Below are positions 26,853-35,800 of a DNA stretch of 64,000 nucleotides, in pieces. The stretch comes from an uncultured Saprospiraceae bacterium. Its GTDB lineage: Bacteria > Bacteroidota > Bacteroidia > Chitinophagales > Saprospiraceae. The stretch lies in contig CALFWO010000029.1 of assembly GCA_937928045.1 (NCBI GenBank), positions 1 to 64,000 on the forward strand, given 5' to 3'. The stretch's first letter is position 1. Every line of letters begins with the position of its first letter. A program made the translations under genes and the position numbers. A model generated the notes under the pieces. That model was not told where the DNA came from. It did not search any database and saw nothing but the letters and a program-made list of their open reading frames with translations.

Positions 26853-26888
26853 GGCAAAGCGTTTCAATTGATTTTGAAGCGCTTTTTT
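26853..26888 (+). terminator. Intrinsic terminator of the sdh operon
   Basis: AAAGCG and CGCTTT arms, extended by TTCAA/TTGAA inside, followed by a run of seven T. It ends the sdhCAB transcript and shows that the next gene starts downstream (26940). Confidence 0.7.
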
Positions 26889-26939
26889 TATTTTGGAGAA
26901 TCTTTTCTACAACGACCAATTGATTTTAAACCTATTACT

Positions 26940-27542
26940 ATGAGTTCAGTCAAAAAAGATTTTTTAAAAGAACTTCATCGGGATTTATCATTAACTCACG
27001 AGCAGTCAAAGTTGATTACTGAAGCATATATTCTAAAAGGATTTAAAAAAGGTGAGTTCATACTGAAAGAAGGTTCTACCTCTAACTCATACTATATAAT
27101 CATTAATGGATTGGTAAGATCATTCGCTGTGGACACAACAGGTCAAGATATTACTACAGATTTTTTCTCTACAAAAGAAATGATATTAGCGCCGGCTTCC
27201 TTTTTACTCAGGGCTCCTTCCAAGGAAAATATTCAGTCTTTAAATCAATGTATCTGCCTTCAAATGTCTTTCGTAAATTTTCAAAACCTGTTCAGTACCA
27301 TAGACACATATCGCAACTGGGCCAGGACAAGTCTAGTGCTAAATTATGCGCAATTAAAAAATAGATCTATCGCTCAAATTACCGACTCGGCCAAGAAACG
27401 ATATTTGGATTTAAAAACTATCAGGCCAGCTATAATCGAATCCGCTCCGCTCAAACATATTGCAACCTACTTAGGAATGACTGACTCTAGCCTAAGTAGA
27501 ATTAGAAAAGAAATTGCTAATGAAGAACAAAACTTGTCCTAG
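26940..27542 (+). CDS. Crp/Fnr-family transcriptional regulator
   Basis: A 200-aa protein from the ATG at 26940. Longer in-frame starts upstream run through the sdh terminator or into sdhB and were rejected. Residues about 15-115 form the cyclic-nucleotide-binding-like jelly roll (FKKGEFILKEGSTSNSYYIIINGLV, then DFFSTKEMILAPASF). Residues about 150-195 form the helix-turn-helix (PLKHIATYLGMTDSSLSRIRKEI), the usual shape of Bacteroidota Crp-like regulators, which mostly do not bind cAMP. It probably controls the membrane-protein gene that follows, judged from position alone. Confidence 0.85.
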   Translation: MSSVKKDFLKELHRDLSLTHEQSKLITEAYILKGFKKGEFILKEGSTSNSYYIIINGLVRSFAVDTTGQDITTDFFSTKEMILAPASFLLRAPSKENIQSLNQCICLQMSFVNFQNLFSTIDTYRNWARTSLVLNYAQLKNRSIAQITDSAKKRYLDLKTIRPAIIESAPLKHIATYLGMTDSSLSRIRKEIANEEQNLS

Positions 27543-27569
27543 GTCAAGAACTCATTTATTGATAAGGTC

Positions 27570-27577
27570 TACATTTG
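27570..27577 (+). promoter_or_regulatory. Candidate -7 box (TACATTTG)
   Basis: A full TAnnTTTG match 21 bp upstream of the ATG at 27599. It rules out the in-frame TTG at 27575 as the start, because that codon lies within the box. No clear -33 element. Confidence 0.45.
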
Positions 27578-27598
27578 TACAAAACAAACAAGCTTATC

Positions 27599-28267
27599 AT
27601 GTTAGACAATTTACCCAATTACATTCCTCTAGCTTTCCTACTAACTACAATAATAACGCTGATAATTTTTTACTTAGCTGCGAATAAGTCTAAAGTTGTA
27701 CTAACTGTCTCATTTATAATTTTAATCCTTCAGGGTCTACTAAGTTATCAAGGATTTTACCTAAACACCACCGCAACTCCACCTAGATTTGTCTTTATAA
27801 TATTACCAACCTTGTTTATCATTATTTTTACTTTTTTCACTAACAGAGGAAAAGATTGGCTTCAAACATTGGACCTGAAAATGCTTACCCTACTTTCAAT
27901 TGTTCGCGTTCCTGTAGAACTAATTCTATACGGTTTATTTATTCACGGCGCCATTCCTGAACTCATGACCTTCGCTGGACGTAATTTTGATATCATAGCA
28001 GGGATAACCGCGCCAGTTATTTACTATTTAATATTTATAAAAAAATGGAATCGATCTTTTTTTGTCGCTTGGAATGTAATTGGGCTAATACTAATTATTA
28101 ACATTGTGGCTAACGCAATACTCTCCGCACCACTCCCTTTTCAACAATTTGCGTTTGATCAACCAAATATTGGGGTACTAAATTTCCCATTCACATTATT
28201 GGCCTGCTTTGTAGCACCAGTAGTTTTATATTCACACTTAATAATGCTATTTAGAAAAGGAAAATGA
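27599..28267 (+). CDS. Integral membrane protein next to Crp-like regulator
   Basis: A 222-aa protein from the ATG at 27599 (MLDNLPNYIPLAFLL) with about seven hydrophobic helices and short loops. Characteristic stretches are SYQGFYLNTTATPPRF, DWLQTLDLKMLTLLSIVRVP and the Pro-containing APVIYYLIF. I know similar proteins as conserved membrane hypotheticals beside Crp/Fnr or other regulators in Bacteroidota; no function is established. It is probably regulated by the preceding gene's product. It converges on the 467-aa helical-protein gene with 31 bp between them. Confidence 0.7.
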   Translation: MLDNLPNYIPLAFLLTTIITLIIFYLAANKSKVVLTVSFIILILQGLLSYQGFYLNTTATPPRFVFIILPTLFIIIFTFFTNRGKDWLQTLDLKMLTLLSIVRVPVELILYGLFIHGAIPELMTFAGRNFDIIAGITAPVIYYLIFIKKWNRSFFVAWNVIGLILIINIVANAILSAPLPFQQFAFDQPNIGVLNFPFTLLACFVAPVVLYSHLIMLFRKGK

Positions 28268-28298
28268 TAAAAACCAATGTCTATTGGAATTAAAATAA

Positions 28299-29702
28299 TC
28301 AATTTTCAATTTGCGCCACCAACCATTCTTTTTCAGATACAGTGGAAGCAACCAATTCTGTTTTTAACGCTGCTTTTTCTTTTTTCCCTAGTGTGGTTAG
28401 TTGCATTAATTTCTTAATGTAATGAACGATCTTCAAGTAATTCTCCTTATGATACCCTAACACCTTTTTTCTATAAATAAACGTCTTAAAAGAAGATAAT
28501 AAATTATCTAAAGCATCATACTCACTTAATTCATAATACATTTTCGCGAGCATTGTTTTTGCGGAAAGATTGGTCAATATATCGGGATAATCTTGCAACG
28601 CCAATAAAGGCATGGCGGCTTTATATTCTTTCTTCTCAAAATGATACCGAGCTAAATTGAAATTAAAAAATGCTTCCTGATGTGATTCTGGAACAAAAGC
28701 TTTGTATTTAAATATAAAATCGTAGACCCAATCATAGGCTTTCAATGTCAAACCACTTACAGTAATATTTTTATACGTCCAAGGACTTAATTCTCCACCA
28801 TCCAAAAATACGCCCAGTTCCAAACCTGTTTGATACAAATCGAAGGTTTCTGAAACGAACTCTTTTTTCCCAATATTGATTTGTCGAATACAAGTATTAA
28901 TCGCCAATAAGTAAATGTCTCTTAATTCATCTGTCGGAAAAGCATCTCCATTATTTTTCACCAATTCTTTCAACTTCGCCGCAGATTGATCGTCATTTGG
29001 ATTCGTCAAAGACAACCAACCATAATAGTAAATGCCTATTCCTGGAACTTCTAAAAAATCATGATCATTTAAATAATCTATGATCGGCTCAATTAGACCC
29101 ACATCATATTTCCGCTTCGAAACCGCCTGATGTGAAATCATACCACATGCTATTTTAAGCTTCTCTGCCAAGAATGCCTTTTCCAAAGTATCGCTAAGGC
29201 TTTGCAACTTAAAATCTGTAGCCCTCCCCTTTTTGCGAATATTGAAGTTGTACTCTTCAAATTTCAATTGAAAGGTATCTCTTAGTTTTCTTCCATTCTG
29301 ATAAGGACTCTGAGCAAGTTTTTTCTCAGCTTTGGCCAAACTCTGTCTAAAAGCCTTATCCAATCCTTCTTGCGCGTAAGCCTTAACCAAGTGAATATCA
29401 AGTGAGGCACTAGAATCTTTAAATTCACTCCAAGCTAAGTATTCTTCAATGACTTTGATCAAATAGGACTTGGTATGATGTATAGCTGATGGATCAAAAG
29501 GCTTTGAAGGATTTAGCACTTGGTGAAAAGATGAGTTAGAATAGTCCCTATTTTTTCTCTTCAGTTGAGACCTTAAATGCTCAAATAAGTGGTTAACGGC
29601 CTCATGTTTATTGTGGACTGGGGACTTAATAAACTTCGAAAGTTGTCGAATTTGCTTAGAATTCAATGATTCAAACACAATTTTCAGCTTCGATTCGTCC
29701 AT
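28299..29702 (-). CDS. Cytoplasmic all-helical (TPR-like) protein, module copy 1
   Basis: A 467-aa soluble protein with no signal peptide. It consists of repeated amphipathic helices of TPR-like character, for example FNLARYHFEKKEYKAAMPLL. It aligns end to end with the product of 38086-39501. Shared positions are the opening ES/KS..L....SL, SP.HN, MISHQ.V.K..YD.GL, IG.YYY, RD..L.AIN.CI, YYEL..YDALD.L.SS and RKK.L.YHK. The function is unknown. It is transcribed away from a T9SS surface-protein gene, as is its paralogue, so the pair is a repeated genomic unit. Its promoter region carries a TAnnTTTG box with two 11-bp palindromes, suggesting local control. Confidence 0.75.
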   Translation of the reverse strand: MDESKLKIVFESLNSKQIRQLSKFIKSPVHNKHEAVNHLFEHLRSQLKRKNRDYSNSSFHQVLNPSKPFDPSAIHHTKSYLIKVIEEYLAWSEFKDSSASLDIHLVKAYAQEGLDKAFRQSLAKAEKKLAQSPYQNGRKLRDTFQLKFEEYNFNIRKKGRATDFKLQSLSDTLEKAFLAEKLKIACGMISHQAVSKRKYDVGLIEPIIDYLNDHDFLEVPGIGIYYYGWLSLTNPNDDQSAAKLKELVKNNGDAFPTDELRDIYLLAINTCIRQINIGKKEFVSETFDLYQTGLELGVFLDGGELSPWTYKNITVSGLTLKAYDWVYDFIFKYKAFVPESHQEAFFNFNLARYHFEKKEYKAAMPLLALQDYPDILTNLSAKTMLAKMYYELSEYDALDNLLSSFKTFIYRKKVLGYHKENYLKIVHYIKKLMQLTTLGKKEKAALKTELVASTVSEKEWLVAQIEN

Positions 29703-29703
29703 T

Positions 29704-29714
29704 TTATCCGATAA
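29704..29714. promoter_or_regulatory. Palindromic site TTATC-C-GATAA, copy 1
   Basis: An 11-bp palindrome with central C, two bases before the start codon of the helical-protein gene (29702). An identical 11-mer lies 65 bp away (29769-29779). Position and identity suggest an operator or leader element. Confidence 0.5.
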
Positions 29715-29751
29715 ATATTTACCCCAAACTCAATAAAATAAAGGATTATTC

Positions 29752-29759
29752 CAAATTTA
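29752..29759 (-). promoter_or_regulatory. Candidate -7 box (TAAATTTG) of the helical-protein gene
   Basis: A full TAnnTTTG match on the minus strand, 50 bp upstream of the start at 29702. Palindrome copy 2 lies 9 bp further upstream, in the -33/-7 spacer. A TTGG sequence at about -33 is slightly too far away. Confidence 0.5.
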
Positions 29760-29768
29760 GATGGATTA

Positions 29769-29779
29769 TTATCCGATAA
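29769..29779. promoter_or_regulatory. Palindromic site TTATC-C-GATAA, copy 2
   Basis: Identical to 29704-29714, extending into a 13-base direct repeat (TTATCCGATAAAT). It sits just upstream of the -7 box at 29752-29759, where a bound protein would block RNA polymerase. Candidate operator. Confidence 0.5.
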
Positions 29780-29889
29780 ATAGCCAATTATGTCATTGGA
29801 AAAAGAAGAAAGGAGAGCGATATTTAGAATATGGTTAGCGACTTTGTAGGAGAAGAGCACTGACTTACAGCTAAGTATAGGATAATCAG

Positions 29890-29911
29890 GGTTGAAAAAT
29901 AAAGTTCAACC
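29890..29911 (+). promoter_or_regulatory. Leader hairpin before the T9SS protein gene
   Basis: GGTTGAA, 8-base loop, TTCAACC: a perfect 7-bp inverted repeat (9 bp counting one G-U pair) ending 25 bp before the ATG at 29936. No T-run follows, so it is not a terminator; an RNA leader structure or operator is possible. Confidence 0.45.
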
Positions 29912-29935
29912 TTGATTACTTTAAACAGTTTGAAT

Positions 29936-32797
29936 ATGAAAAAGACATCAATTCTTACTTTCTTTTTTCTTTTAATCATGCAATTTGCGTGTAGTGCTCA
30001 ATATTGGGAACAGCTTGTCGGAGCAACCAATGATAGAACGATTCTATATGATGTCTTACTATTACCGAATCAAGACATTATAGTAACCGGAATCCAAGGA
30101 ACACCCTCAGGATTATTTGTCAGCCGAATAGACGCTAATGGGAATACCATCTGGGAAACTATTATTGACAATCCTATTCTAAACCAAAACAATAGACCGA
30201 GTCAATTATTGTTAAGCCCAACCGACAACAATCTTTACATAATCTCAAATAAACAAAACAGTTCAAGTGGTCTGACCGAGGCAGATATTTGGCAATTAAA
30301 TTCCAATGGCAGTTTAGAAAATCACTTTATAGGTTTGCCAGAAGGTTATGCATTATCCGCGGCTGCTTTCAACAACAATGGAGAATTGTTTGTCGCAGGT
30401 TCCTTTGAGCAAAACGACAACGATGCATTCTGTGCTAAAATCACCCTTAATGGCTCAACGGCCTCCTTCGATTGGGAACATAGCTATGGAGGTTCGAATA
30501 TTGACCAAATTGAAGACTTAATAATTCTTTCGAATGGACGTCTGGCTGCTGCAGGATTTACCGCGAGTTTTGGACAAGGGGATTTTGATGCGCTGTTAAT
30601 ATTGTTAGATCAAGATGGAAATAATATTCAAGAAATAACTTACGGTGATTCATTGCCAAACTTGACATATTCCTTAACAGAATTTAATCAAGAAATTTTT
30701 CTGGCGGGAACAAGAAACAATGGACTTGAACCAATTAATGTTCAATTGTTCAAAACTGACATTGAGGGCCAAGAGATAAATACTTTCAATGAAAGTTCTC
30801 CATCTTCTTATACCCCAAGATCAATTGCCATATCAGACAATGGAGAACTTTGGTTAACCGGACAACGCGCTTTTGGTACAGACCCAGGTCAACTTTTTAT
30901 TCGACAATTTGACCTGAATGGAGTTCCAGTTTTAGAAAGTCTTTATGGAGGAAATCTAAATGACACTGGGTTAGCTTTGAAATTATTTCCAGACGGAAGT
31001 CTAGTCGCTGCTGGTGCTTATGCACCTTCTTCAAACAATTTTCAAGGATATATAATTAAAGCAAGTCCAACAGGAGATACTTATTCTTCGTTAGTTAAAG
31101 GAAATGTTTTCTGGGATGTTAATCAAGATTGTACTTTAAATAACGAAGATGGTTTTTCGCAATGGCCAATACTCATCGAGGGCGATGCTTCAAGATGGAC
31201 AATGACTGACACTTTAGGGAACTACAATGTTCAGTTAGATACCGGAGATTATACAATCACGGTTTTCCCTCCAAACGACTATTGGATTCCCTGCAACTTT
31301 ACAACCAATTTCTCAATTACTAATCTTACAGATACTGTCTGTTTAGATTTAGGTATTCAAGCTGGAATTGATTGCCCTCTTTTAAAGATAAATATTGGAA
31401 CTCCGTTCTTAAGAAGATGTTTTGAAAATACTTATACAGTTGAAATCTGTAACGAAGGAACAGTCGTTGCAGAAGATGCTTCAGTTGAAATAGAATTAGA
31501 TCCATTTTTATATTACATCTCTTCTTCTATTCCATTGACGAATCAAATTGGACAAATACTTGAATTTGAAATAGGAAATCTACCAGCTCAAGAATGTATC
31601 AGCTACAACATAACAACCTTAGTTGACTGTGACTCCACTGTAATTGGCCAAACTCATTGTGTATCTGCGCGTGCTTTTCCGGATAGTATTTGCGATCCCA
31701 TTAATGGCAACTGGGATGAATCTAGCTTAGAGTTAGATGCCATCTGCTTAGGAGATTCTGTACAATTTATTTTTACCAATGTGGGTACCGGCCCAACCTC
31801 CCAACCACTGGGATATGTAATCATTGAGGACGACATCATGTTGTTCCAAGGAAGTGTAGATCTGGTTCCTTTGGAAGATACAGTGATCACACTACCGTCA
31901 TCAGGAGGTACTTGGACACTTCAATCTGAACAACCGATAGGCCATCCTGGAAACGATAATCCAACAATTACGATTGAAGGCTGCGGAGGATTTCCTTTCA
32001 GTCTAGGATATGTGATTCAATATCCGCACAATGACGCCAATGCTTTTATTGATATTGATTGTAGAGAAAACAATGGATCATTTGACCCCAATGACAAACA
32101 AGCTTTTCCAAGCGGCTATAGTGACGAACATTATATCGAGAACCGAACAGAACTCGAATACCTAATCCGTTTTCAAAACACAGGAACCGATACTGCTTTT
32201 ACCGTTTTTATTCTAGACACTTTAGACAACAACTTAGATTTATCTTCTTTCAAATTTGGAAGTGCTTCGCATCCTTATAGATTCACTTTGAAAGACCAAA
32301 ACATACTTGAGGTTTACTTCGACAACATTCTACTACCTGATAGTACGGTCAACGAGGAAGCATCACATGGATTTGTGAAATTTAAAATTAACCCAAAAGA
32401 TAATCTCAGTGCTGGCACAGTAATTTATAACCAAGCTGGTATATATTTCGACTTTAATGAACCGGTAATTACTAATCGGACCTATCATACGATTGGAATT
32501 GATTATATTATCATCGATTTAATTGAAGACACAAACAACGTAGGTTACAAAACCCCCGTTACAAGTTACTACCCTAATCCTTTTTTAGAGCATATTTATT
32601 TTGAATTAAAAAACGCGCCTCAAGATAATTTGATCTTCAAGGTCTATAATCTTCAAGGTCAATTAATTCATCAACAAGAAATTTCAGATAACCGTTTCAG
32701 TTATCGCCATATAGATCGTTCATCAGGTGTTTTCTTTTTCCAGGTCCTGTCCAATGGAAAGGCCGTTTCAACTGGAAAAATTATTCACCAAAACTAA
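29936..32797 (+). CDS. T9SS-exported surface protein, module copy 1
   Basis: A 953-aa protein from the ATG at 29936 (MKKTSILTFFFLL); the in-frame TTG at 29912 adds residues before a good signal peptide. Signal peptide ends CSAQ. Residues about 25-370 are delta-60/WD-like propeller repeats (YGGSNIDQIEDLIILSNGRL and similar). An SdrD_B-like domain at about 385-460 has VKGNVFWDVNQDCTLN and a G.Y....L..G.Y.I pattern. DUF11/DUF7619-like segments follow (FDPNDKQAFP, LEYLIRFQNTGTDTAF, AGIYFDFNEPVITN). The last 80 residues are a T9SS type A sorting domain (SYYPNPF, FKVYNLQGQLI, GVFFFQVL, TGKIIHQN). Domain order equals that of the 39745-42705 protein. The next gene starts 9 bp downstream. Confidence 0.85.
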   Translation: MKKTSILTFFFLLIMQFACSAQYWEQLVGATNDRTILYDVLLLPNQDIIVTGIQGTPSGLFVSRIDANGNTIWETIIDNPILNQNNRPSQLLLSPTDNNLYIISNKQNSSSGLTEADIWQLNSNGSLENHFIGLPEGYALSAAAFNNNGELFVAGSFEQNDNDAFCAKITLNGSTASFDWEHSYGGSNIDQIEDLIILSNGRLAAAGFTASFGQGDFDALLILLDQDGNNIQEITYGDSLPNLTYSLTEFNQEIFLAGTRNNGLEPINVQLFKTDIEGQEINTFNESSPSSYTPRSIAISDNGELWLTGQRAFGTDPGQLFIRQFDLNGVPVLESLYGGNLNDTGLALKLFPDGSLVAAGAYAPSSNNFQGYIIKASPTGDTYSSLVKGNVFWDVNQDCTLNNEDGFSQWPILIEGDASRWTMTDTLGNYNVQLDTGDYTITVFPPNDYWIPCNFTTNFSITNLTDTVCLDLGIQAGIDCPLLKINIGTPFLRRCFENTYTVEICNEGTVVAEDASVEIELDPFLYYISSSIPLTNQIGQILEFEIGNLPAQECISYNITTLVDCDSTVIGQTHCVSARAFPDSICDPINGNWDESSLELDAICLGDSVQFIFTNVGTGPTSQPLGYVIIEDDIMLFQGSVDLVPLEDTVITLPSSGGTWTLQSEQPIGHPGNDNPTITIEGCGGFPFSLGYVIQYPHNDANAFIDIDCRENNGSFDPNDKQAFPSGYSDEHYIENRTELEYLIRFQNTGTDTAFTVFILDTLDNNLDLSSFKFGSASHPYRFTLKDQNILEVYFDNILLPDSTVNEEASHGFVKFKINPKDNLSAGTVIYNQAGIYFDFNEPVITNRTYHTIGIDYIIIDLIEDTNNVGYKTPVTSYYPNPFLEHIYFELKNAPQDNLIFKVYNLQGQLIHQQEISDNRFSYRHIDRSSGVFFFQVLSNGKAVSTGKIIHQN

Positions 32798-32806
32798 TGC
32801 TGACCT

Positions 32807-35800
32807 ATGCCTAAATCAATATTAAAATATTTGGCGCTGGTATGCTTACTTTATGGAAACATAAGTAACGCCCAAACATTTCCCCCATTTAATCTCGCCT
32901 TAGACGATTCGTGTGCGCATGCTCCTTTCTTTTGTGAAGGCGCACTGGCTGTATTGTCAACAAATAATCAAATTGGGACGCCGAATGGATTAGACTCCCT
33001 CACCGGATGCACTATGGAAAATACAGTTTGGTTAAGTTTTACAACTTGTCTTGATTCCGTGCAATTGGATTTCATGGTAGACAGCTGTTCCCTTGGCAAT
33101 GGCCTAGAGTTTTCACTTTTCGATACAGATGACTGCCTGAATTACACACTGATTGGTGCTCCTTGTAGAACGATTATTGATCAAACGACAAGTTCATTAA
33201 ATTTTAATAACCTTACTGCTGGTCAAACTTATACTTTAGCGATCGATGGAATTGGTGGCGATTTTTGCAGCTTTGCAATTGACACAACCATAGGAATTTA
33301 TGCACCAACAATAGGTACTGCGCCAGATTCAGAATTTGAATGGATTACTATTGAAGAAGCTTACATCATTCCTCCACCAGAGAATTGCCCTTCGGGAGCA
33401 TATGAATATATTCCTCCCGTATGTATATTACAGCCCTCAAATTGTTCAGGATCTGGTCCAGGTATGACTACTTGTGATATTGAATACAATCTTTGCAAAC
33501 CTGACCCCGGAACTTACATTTATCCTTCCTTTTTATACGACACTATCATTTCATGGTATTATCCAGATTGCGCGATAGTCACAGGTGATACTACTGGATA
33601 CAATGTCAACATTGATATTTCAGAATGCGTAACTGAATTAATTGAATCGATGTTTCAAGACAGCATTCTACCTCCAACTCCACCTCACGATCCTTTGCTG
33701 CCTGTTGCCACTTTCAACTTTAATTATGGCGTTAATGTAAATATTACTGCGACTTTAGACTCGAATAATATTGACACTGTGGTAATAACCGAAGGAGGAA
33801 TAACCCATTGTATTGGATGTGGCACTCCGTCAAGTATTTGTGGCGATTGCATTGGAGACGTTAACACTGATGGCGAATCTCCAATATATTATTGCCAAGA
33901 AGACAAAGAAGTCTGCCCTGAATGTTCGGACGGGCATTGTCCAGGAGATTTCTCTTGGGAAATAAATGGTTGTAAAATTAATGCGGAATTATATATTCCA
34001 ACCGATCCTCAAGATGAATATTTAGGGCCCTTTGTAGTTTGTGAAGGTGAATGTTTATTCCTTGAAGGATTTCAATTTTGTGGACAAGGTTTTCACAGTT
34101 TCCCATCAACTGATGATGATGGTTGCGAAATTGAGAAATCTCTTGAAATCATTGAAGAATATCCCCCATTTATTATTAGCACATCTGGAAATAATATTTT
34201 AACCTGCGATCAACCTTGCGTAACGCTTCAAGTAGATGCAATTGACGCCTTTCTATACCAATGGAGTGACGGTTCAGCTGGATTTTTGCCAACAATTACT
34301 GTTTGCAATCCTGGCTCATACTCCTGCGAAGTCTCGAATAGCTGTGGCTTTGATTTCGTAACCTTTACTGTCCAAGAAGATATCATGGTTCCGACTATTG
34401 ATTCCATTTCAGCTTCTATTTCCGCAATAACAGTAGGCCTGGACTCTAGCGAACTTACTGTTTCATACAGTGGTAATGGAGCGAATTTCACTTTTAGTTG
34501 GATAGATAACATAGGATTTCAATTTGGAACTACACCATCAGTAATTGTAACCGAACCCGGTGTTTACGAGGTCGTAGTTACTGATCAAAACAATGGATGT
34601 TCTTCTCAAGCAAGTATTGAGATATTCGAAAATATTATACAACAAGATAGACTTGCAATTGGATCTGATTGCGAAACTGCACCACTTTTCTGCGCAGATT
34701 TCTTGATAGACGTTGACACCGATAATTCAAATGGTGAAGCAGATTCAAGTTTAATTGATTTGGACTGCCCTGTCGAAAATGCGGTGTGGTTAAAATTTGT
34801 TGCTTGTGATTCAACTGCAAGTTTTTCATTTGAAGTAGATAGCTGTAACCAAGCCCAAGGATTAGAATTCTCAATAGTGAGTAGTTCTGATTGTAACAAT
34901 TACTCTTCGATTGGATCGAACTGTATTCCCGTACTGCAAGGATCACTGGATTCAATTTCATTTGATAGTCTTTCTGCAGATAGCGTTTACTATTTGGTCA
35001 TTGATGGAATAGATGGAGATATCTGTAATCTAAACATTGATGCTTTGAATGGTGTAATGAATAGTCCATATGGAGACACACTTGATCCAATTGATACGAC
35101 AAACTATGTATTGGAGCAGATTATACCGGGAAGCATCCAAGGCCCTACTGAAATATGTGCCTTTGCACCATCTACATTTACATTTGATCCAGGTGTTTGC
35201 GCATTGGTAGAAGGAGATTGTAATCGAGCAGCAGATCCCAATAGCGCTCGCGTTTTTGCCGAACCTTGTGATCTACCATTTAATTTATGTTTTAATGATA
35301 TTCAAACTGACACCATCGTTGATTGGGATATCCCAGCAGGTATAGATATTATTGGAGACTCTACGGATTTTGAAATCACTATTGAGCCATCATTAGATTG
35401 GGTTTTAGATTTATACAATGGAATGATACCAGCAAGTGATACAGATACCGTTGTAATTACTCTCTATGCCGACTACTCAATTGTTCCTATTAATGACACT
35501 GCCACTTCGGATTCTACTGAAGTTTATTGTCATTGTCCAGCTACAAGCTTGTTCTGTGGCAGCTGTAGCACAGGAGCCTCATTAGATGTAACGGTAATAA
35601 TTATTTTCAATTCTCAAACTATAAGTCAATGTGATCCTGATTGCATTCAAATTTGCAGTGGACAACTATTATGTCCAGGCGGATCCGCGTATTGTACTGC
35701 ACCATGCGTATTGACCACATGGAATTTGATTGAAGAGCCACCACAAATTGACTTTTATCAAGAGACCGTTTGTCCGGGAGACTGCGCTCAGACACCTTAT

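Noticed and set aside
26754-26939. N-terminal extension of the Crp/Fnr regulator
   Set aside because: It would overlap sdhB and run through the sdh terminator; the ATG at 26940 gives a complete domain.
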